Shown piece by piece: positions 1 to 6,419 of a DNA stretch of 9,227 nucleotides. This DNA is from JAKEGN01 sp964465665 (lineage in GTDB: Bacteria; Pseudomonadota; Gammaproteobacteria; Steroidobacterales; Woeseiaceae). Position 1 is the first letter of the stretch. Each line of letters opens with the position of its first letter. Made by a program: the position numbers and the translations under genes. The notes beneath the pieces were generated by a model. It saw nothing but the letters and a program-made list of their open reading frames with translations. It was not told where the DNA came from and searched no databases. The stretch covers positions 1-9,227 of the forward strand of contig CAYXKM010000297.1 of the NCBI GenBank assembly GCA_964465665.1, read 5' to 3'.

Positions 1-2646
1 CCGGAAGCCAAGGCCAGGGATATTGCCGAAGCCAAACGGTTGCTGCGCGAGTTTCGCAACCGGGAAATGCTGGGAATCCTGTGGCGCGAAATAAGCGGTG
101 TCTCGGACCTGTCCTCGACACTGGCATGCCTGTCTGGTCTGGCCGATGCACTTATCGAGTTCGCAAGCGCCTACATACGAACCAGCCTTGCGGCGAGATC
201 CGGTGAAATCGTTGCGGACGACGGCCGACCGATGTCACTGATAGTGCTGGCGATGGGTAAGCTGGGCGGCCAGGAACTGAATTTTTCCTCGGATGTCGAC
301 CTTGTCTTTGTTTATCCGGCGGATGGTGAAAGCAATGGCGACCGCCGCCAGTCCGCAAACGAGTATTTCACGCGCTGGGCACAGCAACTGGTTGCGCTAC
401 TCGACGAAACCACGCAGCACGGATTCGTGTACCGCGTTGATACCCGGCTCAGACCTTTCGGCGACAGCGGTCCTCTGGTTGTCAGCCTGGCAGCACTCGA
501 GGCCTATCTGCTGCAACACGGCAGGAGCTGGGAAAGATATGCCTATATCAAAGCTCGGTCAGTGGGTGGGCGGAGCGACGACCGGTCACAACATGAGCTT
601 ATGGAGGACATAGTCCGGCCCTTTGTTTACAGGCGCTACCTGGACTATGGCGTCTTCGAATCCCTGCGTGAAATGAAAACGCTCATCACTTCCGAAGTCA
701 GGAACCGCGAGCTTGAATCGAACATAAAGCTGGGACCCGGCGGTATCCGCGAAATCGAGTTCATCGTGCAGTCGCTGCAGTTGGTACGCGGAGGCGCTGA
801 TCGCAAACTCAGGGAAAGGACGCTGTTGCGAGTTCTCCCGCAACTGGTCCATGCAGGCGGCCTGAAACAGTCCGCGGCATCCGCGCTGGCTGACGCTTAT
901 AGATTTCTGCGCCGGCTGGAAAACTTCATGCAGGCGATTCGCGACAGCCAGACACACGAAATCCCGGAAATCGACGTTGACCGGCAACGGCTCACATTGG
1001 CGATGGGATACACGGAATGGCGTCTGCTCGAGGCTGAACTGCAAAAACACCGGTCCGAGGTCAGCCGACAGTTTGCCGCCGTTGCATTTCGCGGCCAGAT
1101 GAGCGGCGGGCAAGGAGAACAGGTGCAGCGGATAGCAGGTTTATGGGACCGAGCCAACGGTGAGGCAGACTGGAGCGGCTGGATCGCAGACCTGGGCCTT
1201 GAGAATCCACAAACATTATCATCGATGCTGGCTGCGTTTTCAGGATTGCCGGCTATGCGACAAATCGATGCCGTGTCACGCCGGCGTGCTGGGGAATTCA
1301 TTTCTGCATTGATGCCACAACTGAAAATCTGCCCCAATCCTGCGGTCGTGTTGGACCGGATACTGAAAATCGCGGAGCAGATCGTGCGGCGCAGTGCATA
1401 CCTCGCTCTGCTGAACGAAAACCCGCCGGTCCTGAAGCGCCTTGTCAGCCTTTGCCAGGGCAGTGCATTTCTCGCCAGCGAGATTGCCCGGTTTCCGGTG
1501 CTCCTCGACGAAATGATCGATCCTGGCTGTTATACAGCCGAGCTGTCCGCAACCGACATGAGCGCAGATCTGCAGCGGCGTTTCTCGGCGATGGCGGAGA
1601 ACGACAGCGAACATCGTATCGAGACGCTGGCGCAGTTTCAGCGTGCCATGATTTTCCGCATCGCAGTGGCTGATTTCGGCGGCTCATTACCGATCATGAA
1701 GGTCAGCGACCGGCTGACGGAGCTGGCCGAGCTGGTCTTGAACAGTGTCCTTGCAATCGCATGGTCGGATGTCAGCTCGAAACATGGCGAGCCCTGGTTT
1801 GATTCGGCGGACGGTTCGCGCAGGGCCGGTTTCGGCATCATCGCTTACGGCAAGCTGGGCGGGATCGAATTGTCCTATGGCTCCGATCTGGACCTTGTGT
1901 TTCTTCACGACTCGCATGGAAACGGGCAGCAGACAAACGGCGAGCGCAGCATTGAAAACAGCGTTTTCTTCGCCCGACTGGTTCGACGGCTGGTACATTT
2001 CCTGACAACCCAGACCGGCTCCGGCGTGCTTTATGAAGTCGATACAAGACTCAGGCCCGATGGTCAGTCAGGATTGCTCGTAACCAGCGTCGAGGCATTC
2101 GAACGCTATCAGGAAACCAATGCCTGGACATGGGAACATCAGGCGTTGCTTCGCAGCCGGCCGGTTGCCGGCAGCGCGACCGTCGCTCGCGATTTCGAAC
2201 GCATCCGAAGCGAAACTCTCAGGCACCGTATCCGTCGCGACCAGCTTTTGCACGATGTGCTTGCGATGCGCCGGAAAATGCGCAAGCAACTCGACAGGAG
2301 CACAGCAGTGCTGTTCGATCTGAAGCAGGGCATGGGAGGAATCGGCGACATCGAATTCCTGGTTCAATACCTGGTCCTGAAGAATGCGGCCGATCACCCG
2401 GCAGTCATTCACTACACAGACAACATTCGGCAGCTCGGTACGTTGTGCGCAGCAGGCTGCCTCGACGATGTCGACGGCTATCGCCTGCAACAAATCTACA
2501 AAGGCTATCGGTTGCGGTTGCACAGGCTTGCTCTGGATGGCCAGCCACCAATGGTCGACATCGCTGAGTTCGTTGCGGAGCGTGGTGAGGTCACCGCAAT
2601 CTGGAGCCGCGAAATGGCGGAGCGAGAATTGCCAACGCAGGTATAA
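1..2646 (+). CDS. glnE: Glutamine synthetase adenylyltransferase / adenylyl-removing enzyme, 5'-truncated
   Basis: Cytoplasmic bifunctional enzyme that adds AMP to, and removes it from, glutamine synthetase, under PII control. The frame is open from nucleotide 1 and ends at TAA, giving 881 visible residues. The family is about 950 long, so roughly the first 65-80 residues lie outside the window, and the TTG at 40 is not the true start. Two nucleotidyltransferase domains are present. The N-terminal (deadenylylating) one has GKLGG then SDVDL, with metal-binding Asp at codons 98 and 100 (counted from nucleotide 1) and DTRLRP Asp at 147. The C-terminal (adenylylating) one has GKLGG then GSDLDL with Asp 629 and 631 and DTRLRP Asp 681. 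Each is followed by the helical GGIxxIEF segment (about codons 245 and 777). Both active sites look intact, so both activities are expected. No frameshift is seen. Confidence 0.97.
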   Translation, partial: PEAKARDIAEAKRLLREFRNREMLGILWREISGVSDLSSTLACLSGLADALIEFASAYIRTSLAARSGEIVADDGRPMSLIVLAMGKLGGQELNFSSDVDLVFVYPADGESNGDRRQSANEYFTRWAQQLVALLDETTQHGFVYRVDTRLRPFGDSGPLVVSLAALEAYLLQHGRSWERYAYIKARSVGGRSDDRSQHELMEDIVRPFVYRRYLDYGVFESLREMKTLITSEVRNRELESNIKLGPGGIREIEFIVQSLQLVRGGADRKLRERTLLRVLPQLVHAGGLKQSAASALADAYRFLRRLENFMQAIRDSQTHEIPEIDVDRQRLTLAMGYTEWRLLEAELQKHRSEVSRQFAAVAFRGQMSGGQGEQVQRIAGLWDRANGEADWSGWIADLGLENPQTLSSMLAAFSGLPAMRQIDAVSRRRAGEFISALMPQLKICPNPAVVLDRILKIAEQIVRRSAYLALLNENPPVLKRLVSLCQGSAFLASEIARFPVLLDEMIDPGCYTAELSATDMSADLQRRFSAMAENDSEHRIETLAQFQRAMIFRIAVADFGGSLPIMKVSDRLTELAELVLNSVLAIAWSDVSSKHGEPWFDSADGSRRAGFGIIAYGKLGGIELSYGSDLDLVFLHDSHGNGQQTNGERSIENSVFFARLVRRLVHFLTTQTGSGVLYEVDTRLRPDGQSGLLVTSVEAFERYQETNAWTWEHQALLRSRPVAGSATVARDFERIRSETLRHRIRRDQLLHDVLAMRRKMRKQLDRSTAVLFDLKQGMGGIGDIEFLVQYLVLKNAADHPAVIHYTDNIRQLGTLCAAGCLDDVDGYRLQQIYKGYRLRLHRLALDGQPPMVDIAEFVAERGEVTAIWSREMAERELPTQV

Positions 2647-2647
2647 T
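2642..2647 (+). promoter_or_regulatory. Candidate -10 box (TATAAT) for the zinc-finger gene
   Basis: A perfect TATAAT covers the glnE stop codon and is followed at once by GC-rich TGCGCGGG, like the GC-rich discriminators of growth-rate or stringently controlled promoters. Transcription would start near 2654, about 30 nt before the ATG at 2686. No good -35 hexamer sits at the usual 16-18 nt; TTGCCA at 2629-2634 is far too close (7-nt spacer). The box could be chance, with the zinc-finger gene simply read through from glnE. Confidence 0.35.
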
Positions 2648-2685
2648 TGCGCGGGTTGAGGACGACCGCGCGGGCGAGACAGGTC

Positions 2686-2907
2686 ATGATTCGAGAACGA
2701 GCAGGCAGGGTAGAGCAGGATCTGATTCCCGCTAATGCCCAGCACCGATACGAAATTCGCGCCGGCGACATACCGCTGTCCTGCCCGATGCCCGGCATGT
2801 ATTTGTGGAACTCGCACCCGAAGGTGTACCTGCCGATCGAGGAAACGGGCGAGGCCAAATGCCCGTACTGTGGCGCGCAGTATTTCATCGGCGAGTCTCG
2901 TGACTGA
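2686..2907 (+). CDS. Small zinc-binding protein, zf-CHCC family
   Basis: A 73-residue soluble protein of the zf-CHCC zinc-finger family, which is related to the C-terminal domain of mitochondrial complex I subunit NDUFS6. Four ligands fit one zinc ion: C33 (in LSCPMPG), H44 (in NSHPK), C59 and C62 (in KCPYCG). The stretch from NAQHRYEI to CGAQYF matches the family nearly end to end. The molecular role in bacteria is not established. I chose ATG 2686 because the protein then has the family's usual size; the frame is open back to 2647 (TTG), immediately after the glnE stop, but that extension shows no family-like sequence. The ribosome site is weak (GAG at 2676-2678; an AGG only 2 nt from ATG). 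It lies 39 nt after glnE on the same strand, so it may be co-transcribed with it. Confidence 0.88.
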   Translation: MIRERAGRVEQDLIPANAQHRYEIRAGDIPLSCPMPGMYLWNSHPKVYLPIEETGEAKCPYCGAQYFIGESRD

Positions 2908-3023
2908 ACCGTGCAGGGACAAGGACCGCTACGTGGTCCCGTGACCTGCAGCCTGCCGTGTGTCCGGGAGGAGCGCCGGGTAAGGCCCTTGCCGCCCGCA
3001 GGGTCCGCTTGGCTAAAAGCACT

Positions 3024-3275
3024 AAAATCGGCAAACGTGTGGCCAACAGCGCCGCGGCGGGAATGGAGTGAATTCCGATATTATCAAGAAAATGTGCCGT
3101 ATCAGCTGCCAATTGTATCGAAAATCGGCGATATTGTTCAGTACAGGCGTAGACTGACTCAAACTCCGTGCGTAAACTCGGATTTTTGCGAAATCCCGCC
3201 CTTCCAGGGTGCTTTTGTGAAACCTACGTGTCGTTATTGTCTGGAAAGTAGAGCTAAAAAGTAAAGAAAATCGGC
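3024..3275 (+). repeat. Three direct copies of AAAATCGGC
   Basis: The 9-mer AAAATCGGC occurs at 3024-3032, 3121-3129 and 3267-3275. The first and third copies extend to the 12-mer AAAATCGGCAAA. A fourth partial copy, AAAATCGT, follows at 3277-3284. The spacing (97 and 146 bp) is irregular, so this is not a tandem repeat. Repeated binding sites for a regulator are possible; shared AT-rich composition is the simpler alternative. Confidence 0.5.
3180..3196. other. Inverted repeat GGATTT / AAATCC
   Basis: GGATTT (3180-3185) and AAATCC (3191-3196) form a perfect 6-bp stem around a 5-nt loop. No T run follows on either strand, so it does not look like an intrinsic terminator. It lies about 125 bp before kdkA and could be an operator or part of an untranslated leader. 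Confidence 0.35.
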
Positions 3276-3283
3276 AAAAATCG

Positions 3284-3289
3284 TAAAAT
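3284..3289 (+). promoter_or_regulatory. Possible -10 box (TAAAAT) for kdkA
   Basis: TAAAAT differs from TATAAT at one position and would start transcription about 25 nt before the kdkA ATG. I find no convincing -35 hexamer at the right distance, and the surrounding sequence is A-rich, which makes chance matches likely. Confidence 0.22.
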
Positions 3290-3309
3290 GGTACATGTAA
3301 TCGACATTT

Positions 3310-3314
3310 AAGGG
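3310..3314 (+). promoter_or_regulatory. Ribosome binding site of kdkA
   Basis: AAGGG lies 6 nt before the ATG at 3321 and supports that start. Just upstream, AAATG (3286-3290) and CATTT (3305-3309) could pair and end right at this site. Confidence 0.6.
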
Positions 3315-3320
3315 CGACCG

Positions 3321-4052
3321 ATGAGGGAAGCGTACGAAAGAACCCGCCGCGGCGCCATACTGTATGACGCCGATGTGCTGGCGCTGGTGTCCGATGCCGC
3401 GTTCACGGCCGCGGCGTGGGACGCTGCGGAGTCGGTTACGGGTACTTTCAAGTCGGCCGGACGCGGCAACACGCTGCTCCTGCGCAAGGGCCGGAGCGAA
3501 TTCGTACTGCGCCGCTACCTGAGGGGCGGATTCATCGGCCGCCTCGTTCGCGAGCATTACCTGTGGCTTGGCGAGAACTCCACGCGCGCGTTCGCGGAAT
3601 TTCGGTTGCTTGCCAAATTGAACGCGCTGGGTCTGCCCGTGCCCCACGCGGCGGCCGCCCGCTATGTACGACGCGGCCCGCTTTATACGGCCGACATCCT
3701 TACCGTGCGCCTACCAGGTATCCGCTCATTATCCGACCGGCTGACAGCATCGCCGGCCGACGCGCAATTCTGGCAGCAGCTTGGCAAAGGCATACGCCGG
3801 TTTCATCACGCCGGGGTCTTTCACGCCGATCTGAATGTTTCAAATGTGCAACTCGACGAGGCAGACGGTTTATGTCTGCTTGATTTCGATCGCGGACGAT
3901 TGCTTGCTGCCGGGCCGTGGCAGCAAAGGAATCTTGCAAGATTCCACCGGTCCTTGCGCAAACTGAAGCAATTCAATCCCGCCGTGAACTACAACGAAAG
4001 GGACTGGAATCAGTTCCTCAAGGGTTACTTCGACGCATCCAGGTCGGCATAG
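3321..4052 (+). CDS. kdkA: 3-deoxy-D-manno-octulosonic acid (Kdo) kinase
   Basis: A kinase of the KdkA/WaaP lipopolysaccharide core family, expected to phosphorylate the Kdo residue of Kdo-lipid A with ATP at the inner face of the inner membrane. At 243 residues it matches the family size (Haemophilus KdkA is about 241). Visible motifs are the N-lobe FVLRRYLRGG segment (about residues 58-67), YLWLGENSTRAFAEFRLL, the catalytic loop HADLN (H168, D170, N172) and the metal-binding DFDRG (D188 to G192), equivalent to the HRD and DFG motifs of protein kinases. No membrane segment is seen. The start is ATG with an AAGGG ribosome site. Its last 28 bp overlap the end of the convergent lpxL gene. A heptose kinase (WaaP) is the alternative, but the length and the RGG motif fit KdkA better. 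Confidence 0.88.
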   Translation: MREAYERTRRGAILYDADVLALVSDAAFTAAAWDAAESVTGTFKSAGRGNTLLLRKGRSEFVLRRYLRGGFIGRLVREHYLWLGENSTRAFAEFRLLAKLNALGLPVPHAAAARYVRRGPLYTADILTVRLPGIRSLSDRLTASPADAQFWQQLGKGIRRFHHAGVFHADLNVSNVQLDEADGLCLLDFDRGRLLAAGPWQQRNLARFHRSLRKLKQFNPAVNYNERDWNQFLKGYFDASRSA

Positions 4053-4966
4053 AGATCCGGCAACGATGCCGGGCGAAACTTGAACTTGCGGTGTACCCAG
4101 TAGTATTGATCCGGGCATTCACGAATATATTGTTCGAGCAAGGTGAGGTATTGCTGCGTGTCAGCGGCCGGGTCATCGCCGGGAAAGTTCTGAAGCGCCG
4201 GCAGTATGGTCAAAAGATAGCCGCCATGCGGCAATCGGCGTGGAAAAAACGGGACGGCCACAGCATCACCCAGTCGAGCCAGCGTAGAGGTTGCCGTATT
4301 GGTCATCGATGGCACGCCAAAGAACGGCAACAACGCCGACTGTTTCCGGTTGTACGCCTGGTCAGGTGCGTACCAGACAGGCACACCGGCCCTGAGGCTC
4401 CGAACCATGCTCTTGATGTCTTTCTTTTCGATGGTCCGGCGTGCCGACCGCTCGCGCCCGCTGCGGAGCAATTCGGTAATCAGGGGATTCTTGTTTCGGC
4501 GGAAGACCGCGTCAAACGGTGGCAGGGCATTCCCCAGCGCCGGCCCGCAAATCTCGAGAGTTGTGAAATGTGCGCTGAGCAGGATGACTCCCTTGCCCTG
4601 ATTCGTGTGTTCCCAGACATGTTCTGCACCTTTGACTCGAGTCAATGCCAGCAACTTTTCCGTATTTCCCCAACGGCCAAGCGCCATTTCCATGATTGAC
4701 GCACCAAGCGAAGCGAAGTGCGCACGTGTCAGCGCATCTTGCTCATCCGGCCCCATCTCCGGAAAACACAGGCCGATATTTCTGCGGGCAATCGCCCTTC
4801 GCTTGCCGGCAACGCGCCAGGCGGCGCGACCGAGGGCTTCTCCAAGAGCGATATGCCAGCGATACGGCAACAGGCAACTCAGCCGCAGCAGGCCGATGCC
4901 TAGCCACAATGGCCAATAAGGTGGTGTCCAGAATCGGGAAAGCGATGGGCGCCCGGCTTGTTCCAT
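4025..4966 (-). CDS. lpxL: Lipid A biosynthesis acyltransferase, LpxL/HtrB family
   Basis: An inner-membrane acyltransferase that moves a secondary fatty acyl chain from acyl-ACP to a lipid A precursor, usually after Kdo addition. It is 313 residues long, normal for LpxL/LpxM. A hydrophobic N-terminal segment (about residues 18-37) anchors it. The catalytic HX4E motif is H133-E138 (SAHFTTLE). Further family marks are FRRNKNPLI, VWYAPDQ, LPFFGVPSMTNTATS and the C-terminal YYWVHRKFKFRP. The usual PDQD is PDQA here. ATG 4966 is the first possible start after the stop of the upstream gene, which lies in the same frame; I see no good ribosome site. It follows the AstE-like gene by 45 bp, so a shared transcript is likely, and converges on kdkA. 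Which acyl chain and position it serves cannot be told from sequence. Confidence 0.9.
   Translation of the reverse strand: MEQAGRPSLSRFWTPPYWPLWLGIGLLRLSCLLPYRWHIALGEALGRAAWRVAGKRRAIARRNIGLCFPEMGPDEQDALTRAHFASLGASIMEMALGRWGNTEKLLALTRVKGAEHVWEHTNQGKGVILLSAHFTTLEICGPALGNALPPFDAVFRRNKNPLITELLRSGRERSARRTIEKKDIKSMVRSLRAGVPVWYAPDQAYNRKQSALLPFFGVPSMTNTATSTLARLGDAVAVPFFPRRLPHGGYLLTILPALQNFPGDDPAADTQQYLTLLEQYIRECPDQYYWVHRKFKFRPASLPDLYADLDASK
4057..4072. other. Hairpin just past the kdkA stop, inside lpxL
   Basis: CCGGCA (4057-4062) and TGCCGG (4067-4072) form a perfect 6-bp stem with an ACGA loop, starting 5 nt after the kdkA stop. There is no T run after it, so it is not a standard terminator. On the other strand the same bases are lpxL codons near its C-terminus. 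A competing stem, CGGCAT (4045-4050) with ATGCCG (4066-4071), shares the right arm. It may protect or end kdkA transcripts. Confidence 0.4.
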
Positions 4967-5011
4967 TTCGTTGCTGTACAGACGTAGCGGCGAGGATTGC
5001 GAATTGCGAGT

Positions 5012-6271
5012 TTACTCCGACATGCCGTCGGTGTAGTCCTCACTGCCACCCTGTTCATCGCTCGCAACGTCGGCTTCGCCATCGTCGCTCGGGGTCTGAA
5101 CGGACTGGATGCCGAGGTGAAAGGCGGCGAAACCCGGCATTACGACCTGGTTGCGCGCCATACCGATGACACGCCCGGAATACGGCGAGTAGAGGCGAGT
5201 GCTGTCGTTGCTGATCGGATCTGTAATCGTTCCCAGCAGGTCACCTTCCCGAACTGTACTGCCGAGGCCGACTTCGGAGAGCAGGATGCCGCCGCGATTG
5301 GCCCGTACCCAGCTCGACCTGTAATAAACCGGCTCCGAGTCGCTCCACAAGCGCGTCTTGCGTACCATCCCAAGCGTATTCAGCAGGGTCTCTATGCCCT
5401 TGACGCCGTGCCTGACTTCGGCGAGTTCGAGTTCGGAGGGGCCCCCGGCTTCCAGAGTCACCGCCGGTATGCCGGCCGCCGCTGCCGCATGCCGCAGCGT
5501 GCCCTCGGCCGGACCGCTGTGCACGATGACGGTCGCTCCGAATCCTTGCGTCAGGGTAACGATGTCCGGATCGCGCAGGTCGGCACGCAATTGTGGAAGA
5601 TTGGCACGTTCGAACGAGCCCGTGTGCAGATCGACCAGGGCCGTGCAGTGCACGATGACTTCGCGGAAGAAGGAGTATGCAATCCTCGATGCCGCGCTGC
5701 CCTTTGGGTTTCCGGGAAAATATCGATTCAGGTCGCGCCTGTCCGGCAAATAGCGCGAACCCCGGCGAAATCCCTGAAGATTGACGATGGGTACGCCGAT
5801 CACCCTGCCGGCGAGTTTGTCGGCGTCGACTTCGTGCATGACTCTGCGCACGACTTCGATTCCATTGAGCTCGTCACCGTGTATGGCGGCTGTCAGGCAT
5901 AGCGTCGGCCCGGCGGCACGACCGTTCACCACGAGGATCGGCGTGGAAACCGGCACCCCTTCGAAAAGTTCGGTGGCAACCCAGTTGAGGCGTGTCGAGG
6001 TACCGGGCGGCACTTCCTCGCCCAGCATGCGTAACGGCTGTGGTCCGGGCGGGGCAACAGCGACCGCGTCCTTCAGTGGCACGGTTGGCGGCGGGCCCGC
6101 TTTCGGCACTTTGACTGATGTTTCCGTCGCAACCGGCATCTGCGCGCTGCTGTCGTCGCCAGGCAGCAGCACGTCCTCATTGGCCAGTACCAGGCCGCCG
6201 GTCAGGCACAGCAGTGCGCTGGCAAGCCTTGAGGGCCAGTCAGTTGAATGGGTTGCGCCTGATGCATACAT
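5012..6271 (-). CDS. Exported succinylglutamate desuccinylase/aspartoacylase-family zinc hydrolase
   Basis: A 419-residue member of the AstE/AspA superfamily (M14-like zinc hydrolases cleaving N-acyl or peptide bonds). Zinc ligands are visible as HGDE (H131, E134) and DLHTG (H216), with the likely catalytic glutamate at E274 (TLEAGG). DLNRYFPG is also typical. The C-terminal part, from about GGILLSEVG to the LYSPYSG segment, fits the family's barrel-sandwich domain and is followed by an acidic tail. A signal peptide is seen: R15, hydrophobic residues 16-29, and a likely cut after VLA (residue 30), so it should act in the periplasm, unlike cytoplasmic AstE. A proline-rich linker follows. I chose ATG 6271 because it gives this signal peptide and has GGAAAG 7 nt upstream; the frame is open back to 6478, but that would run into mltD. 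No arginine-catabolism genes are nearby, so the symbol astE would be wrong. Substrate unknown. Confidence 0.87.
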   Translation of the reverse strand: MYASGATHSTDWPSRLASALLCLTGGLVLANEDVLLPGDDSSAQMPVATETSVKVPKAGPPPTVPLKDAVAVAPPGPQPLRMLGEEVPPGTSTRLNWVATELFEGVPVSTPILVVNGRAAGPTLCLTAAIHGDELNGIEVVRRVMHEVDADKLAGRVIGVPIVNLQGFRRGSRYLPDRRDLNRYFPGNPKGSAASRIAYSFFREVIVHCTALVDLHTGSFERANLPQLRADLRDPDIVTLTQGFGATVIVHSGPAEGTLRHAAAAAGIPAVTLEAGGPSELELAEVRHGVKGIETLLNTLGMVRKTRLWSDSEPVYYRSSWVRANRGGILLSEVGLGSTVREGDLLGTITDPISNDSTRLYSPYSGRVIGMARNQVVMPGFAAFHLGIQSVQTPSDDGEADVASDEQGGSEDYTDGMSE

Positions 6272-6419
6272 GCTCTTGCTTTCCGTACTACGGCTGGTTG
6301 CGACTGCTGGCAGTGCCGGGCGGCCAGGTCTTGTGAAATTACCCAATCTGGGTTTGAATTTCTGTGATCTATTCAATGATTTAGGGCATATTGCTGAATT
6401 GAAAACAAAAAATGCGCAA
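6272..6419. promoter_or_regulatory. Divergent promoter region between the AstE-like gene and mltD
   Basis: This 148-bp spacer must drive transcription both ways. The right half is AT-rich. For mltD the best candidate is TTGTGA (6331-6336), a 17-nt spacer and TTGAAT (6354-6359), each matching the consensus at 4 of 6 positions. The inverted repeat ACCCA-ATC-TGGGT (6341-6353) fills the spacer of that promoter and could be an operator. I find no good promoter for the minus strand. Confidence 0.35.
6279..6284 (-). promoter_or_regulatory. Ribosome binding site of the AstE-like gene
   Basis: On the minus strand this reads GGAAAG, 7 nt before the ATG at 6271. It decides for this start over upstream in-frame codons. 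Confidence 0.5.

Larger units (their letters stand above)
2908..3320. other. Gene-free spacer upstream of kdkA, partly AT-rich
   Basis: No convincing gene lies in these 413 bp. A 117-codon GTG-started frame (2911-3264) has no recognisable domain, mixed composition and no ribosome site. The left third is GC-rich with short inverted repeats, such as GGACC (2923-2927) with GGTCC (2935-2939), but no following T run that would make a terminator. From about 3060 the sequence is much richer in A and T and carries three copies of AAAATCGGC, a GGATTT/AAATCC hairpin (3180-3196) and a TAAAAT hexamer (3284-3289) that could serve as the kdkA -10 box. It most likely contains the kdkA promoter. A small RNA cannot be ruled out from sequence alone. 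Confidence 0.6.

Noticed and set aside
2068..2922. 284-codon minus-strand frame across the end of glnE and the zinc-finger gene
   Set aside because: It runs antisense to two well-supported genes and shows no recognisable domain.
2923..2939. GGACC/GGTCC hairpin after the zinc-finger gene as a terminator
   Set aside because: The stem is short and no T run follows, so it does not fit an intrinsic terminator.
3197..3217. CCCT-TCC-AGGG followed by TTTT as a terminator
   Set aside because: A 4-bp stem with a 3-nt loop is too weak, and the T run is short and separated from the stem.
2911..3264. 117-codon GTG-started frame in the spacer before kdkA
   Set aside because: It has no domain, no ribosome site and a composition change halfway. 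Nothing supports it as a gene.
6332..6368. Two TGTGA half-sites resembling CRP sites upstream of mltD
   Set aside because: Neither has the matching TCACA half at the right distance, so a CRP site is not supported.
5781..6419. Long in-frame extension upstream of mltD on the plus strand
   Set aside because: It is antisense to the AstE-like gene, and its Ser/Thr/Pro-rich sequence is typical of a shadow frame. The signal peptide places the real start at 6420.
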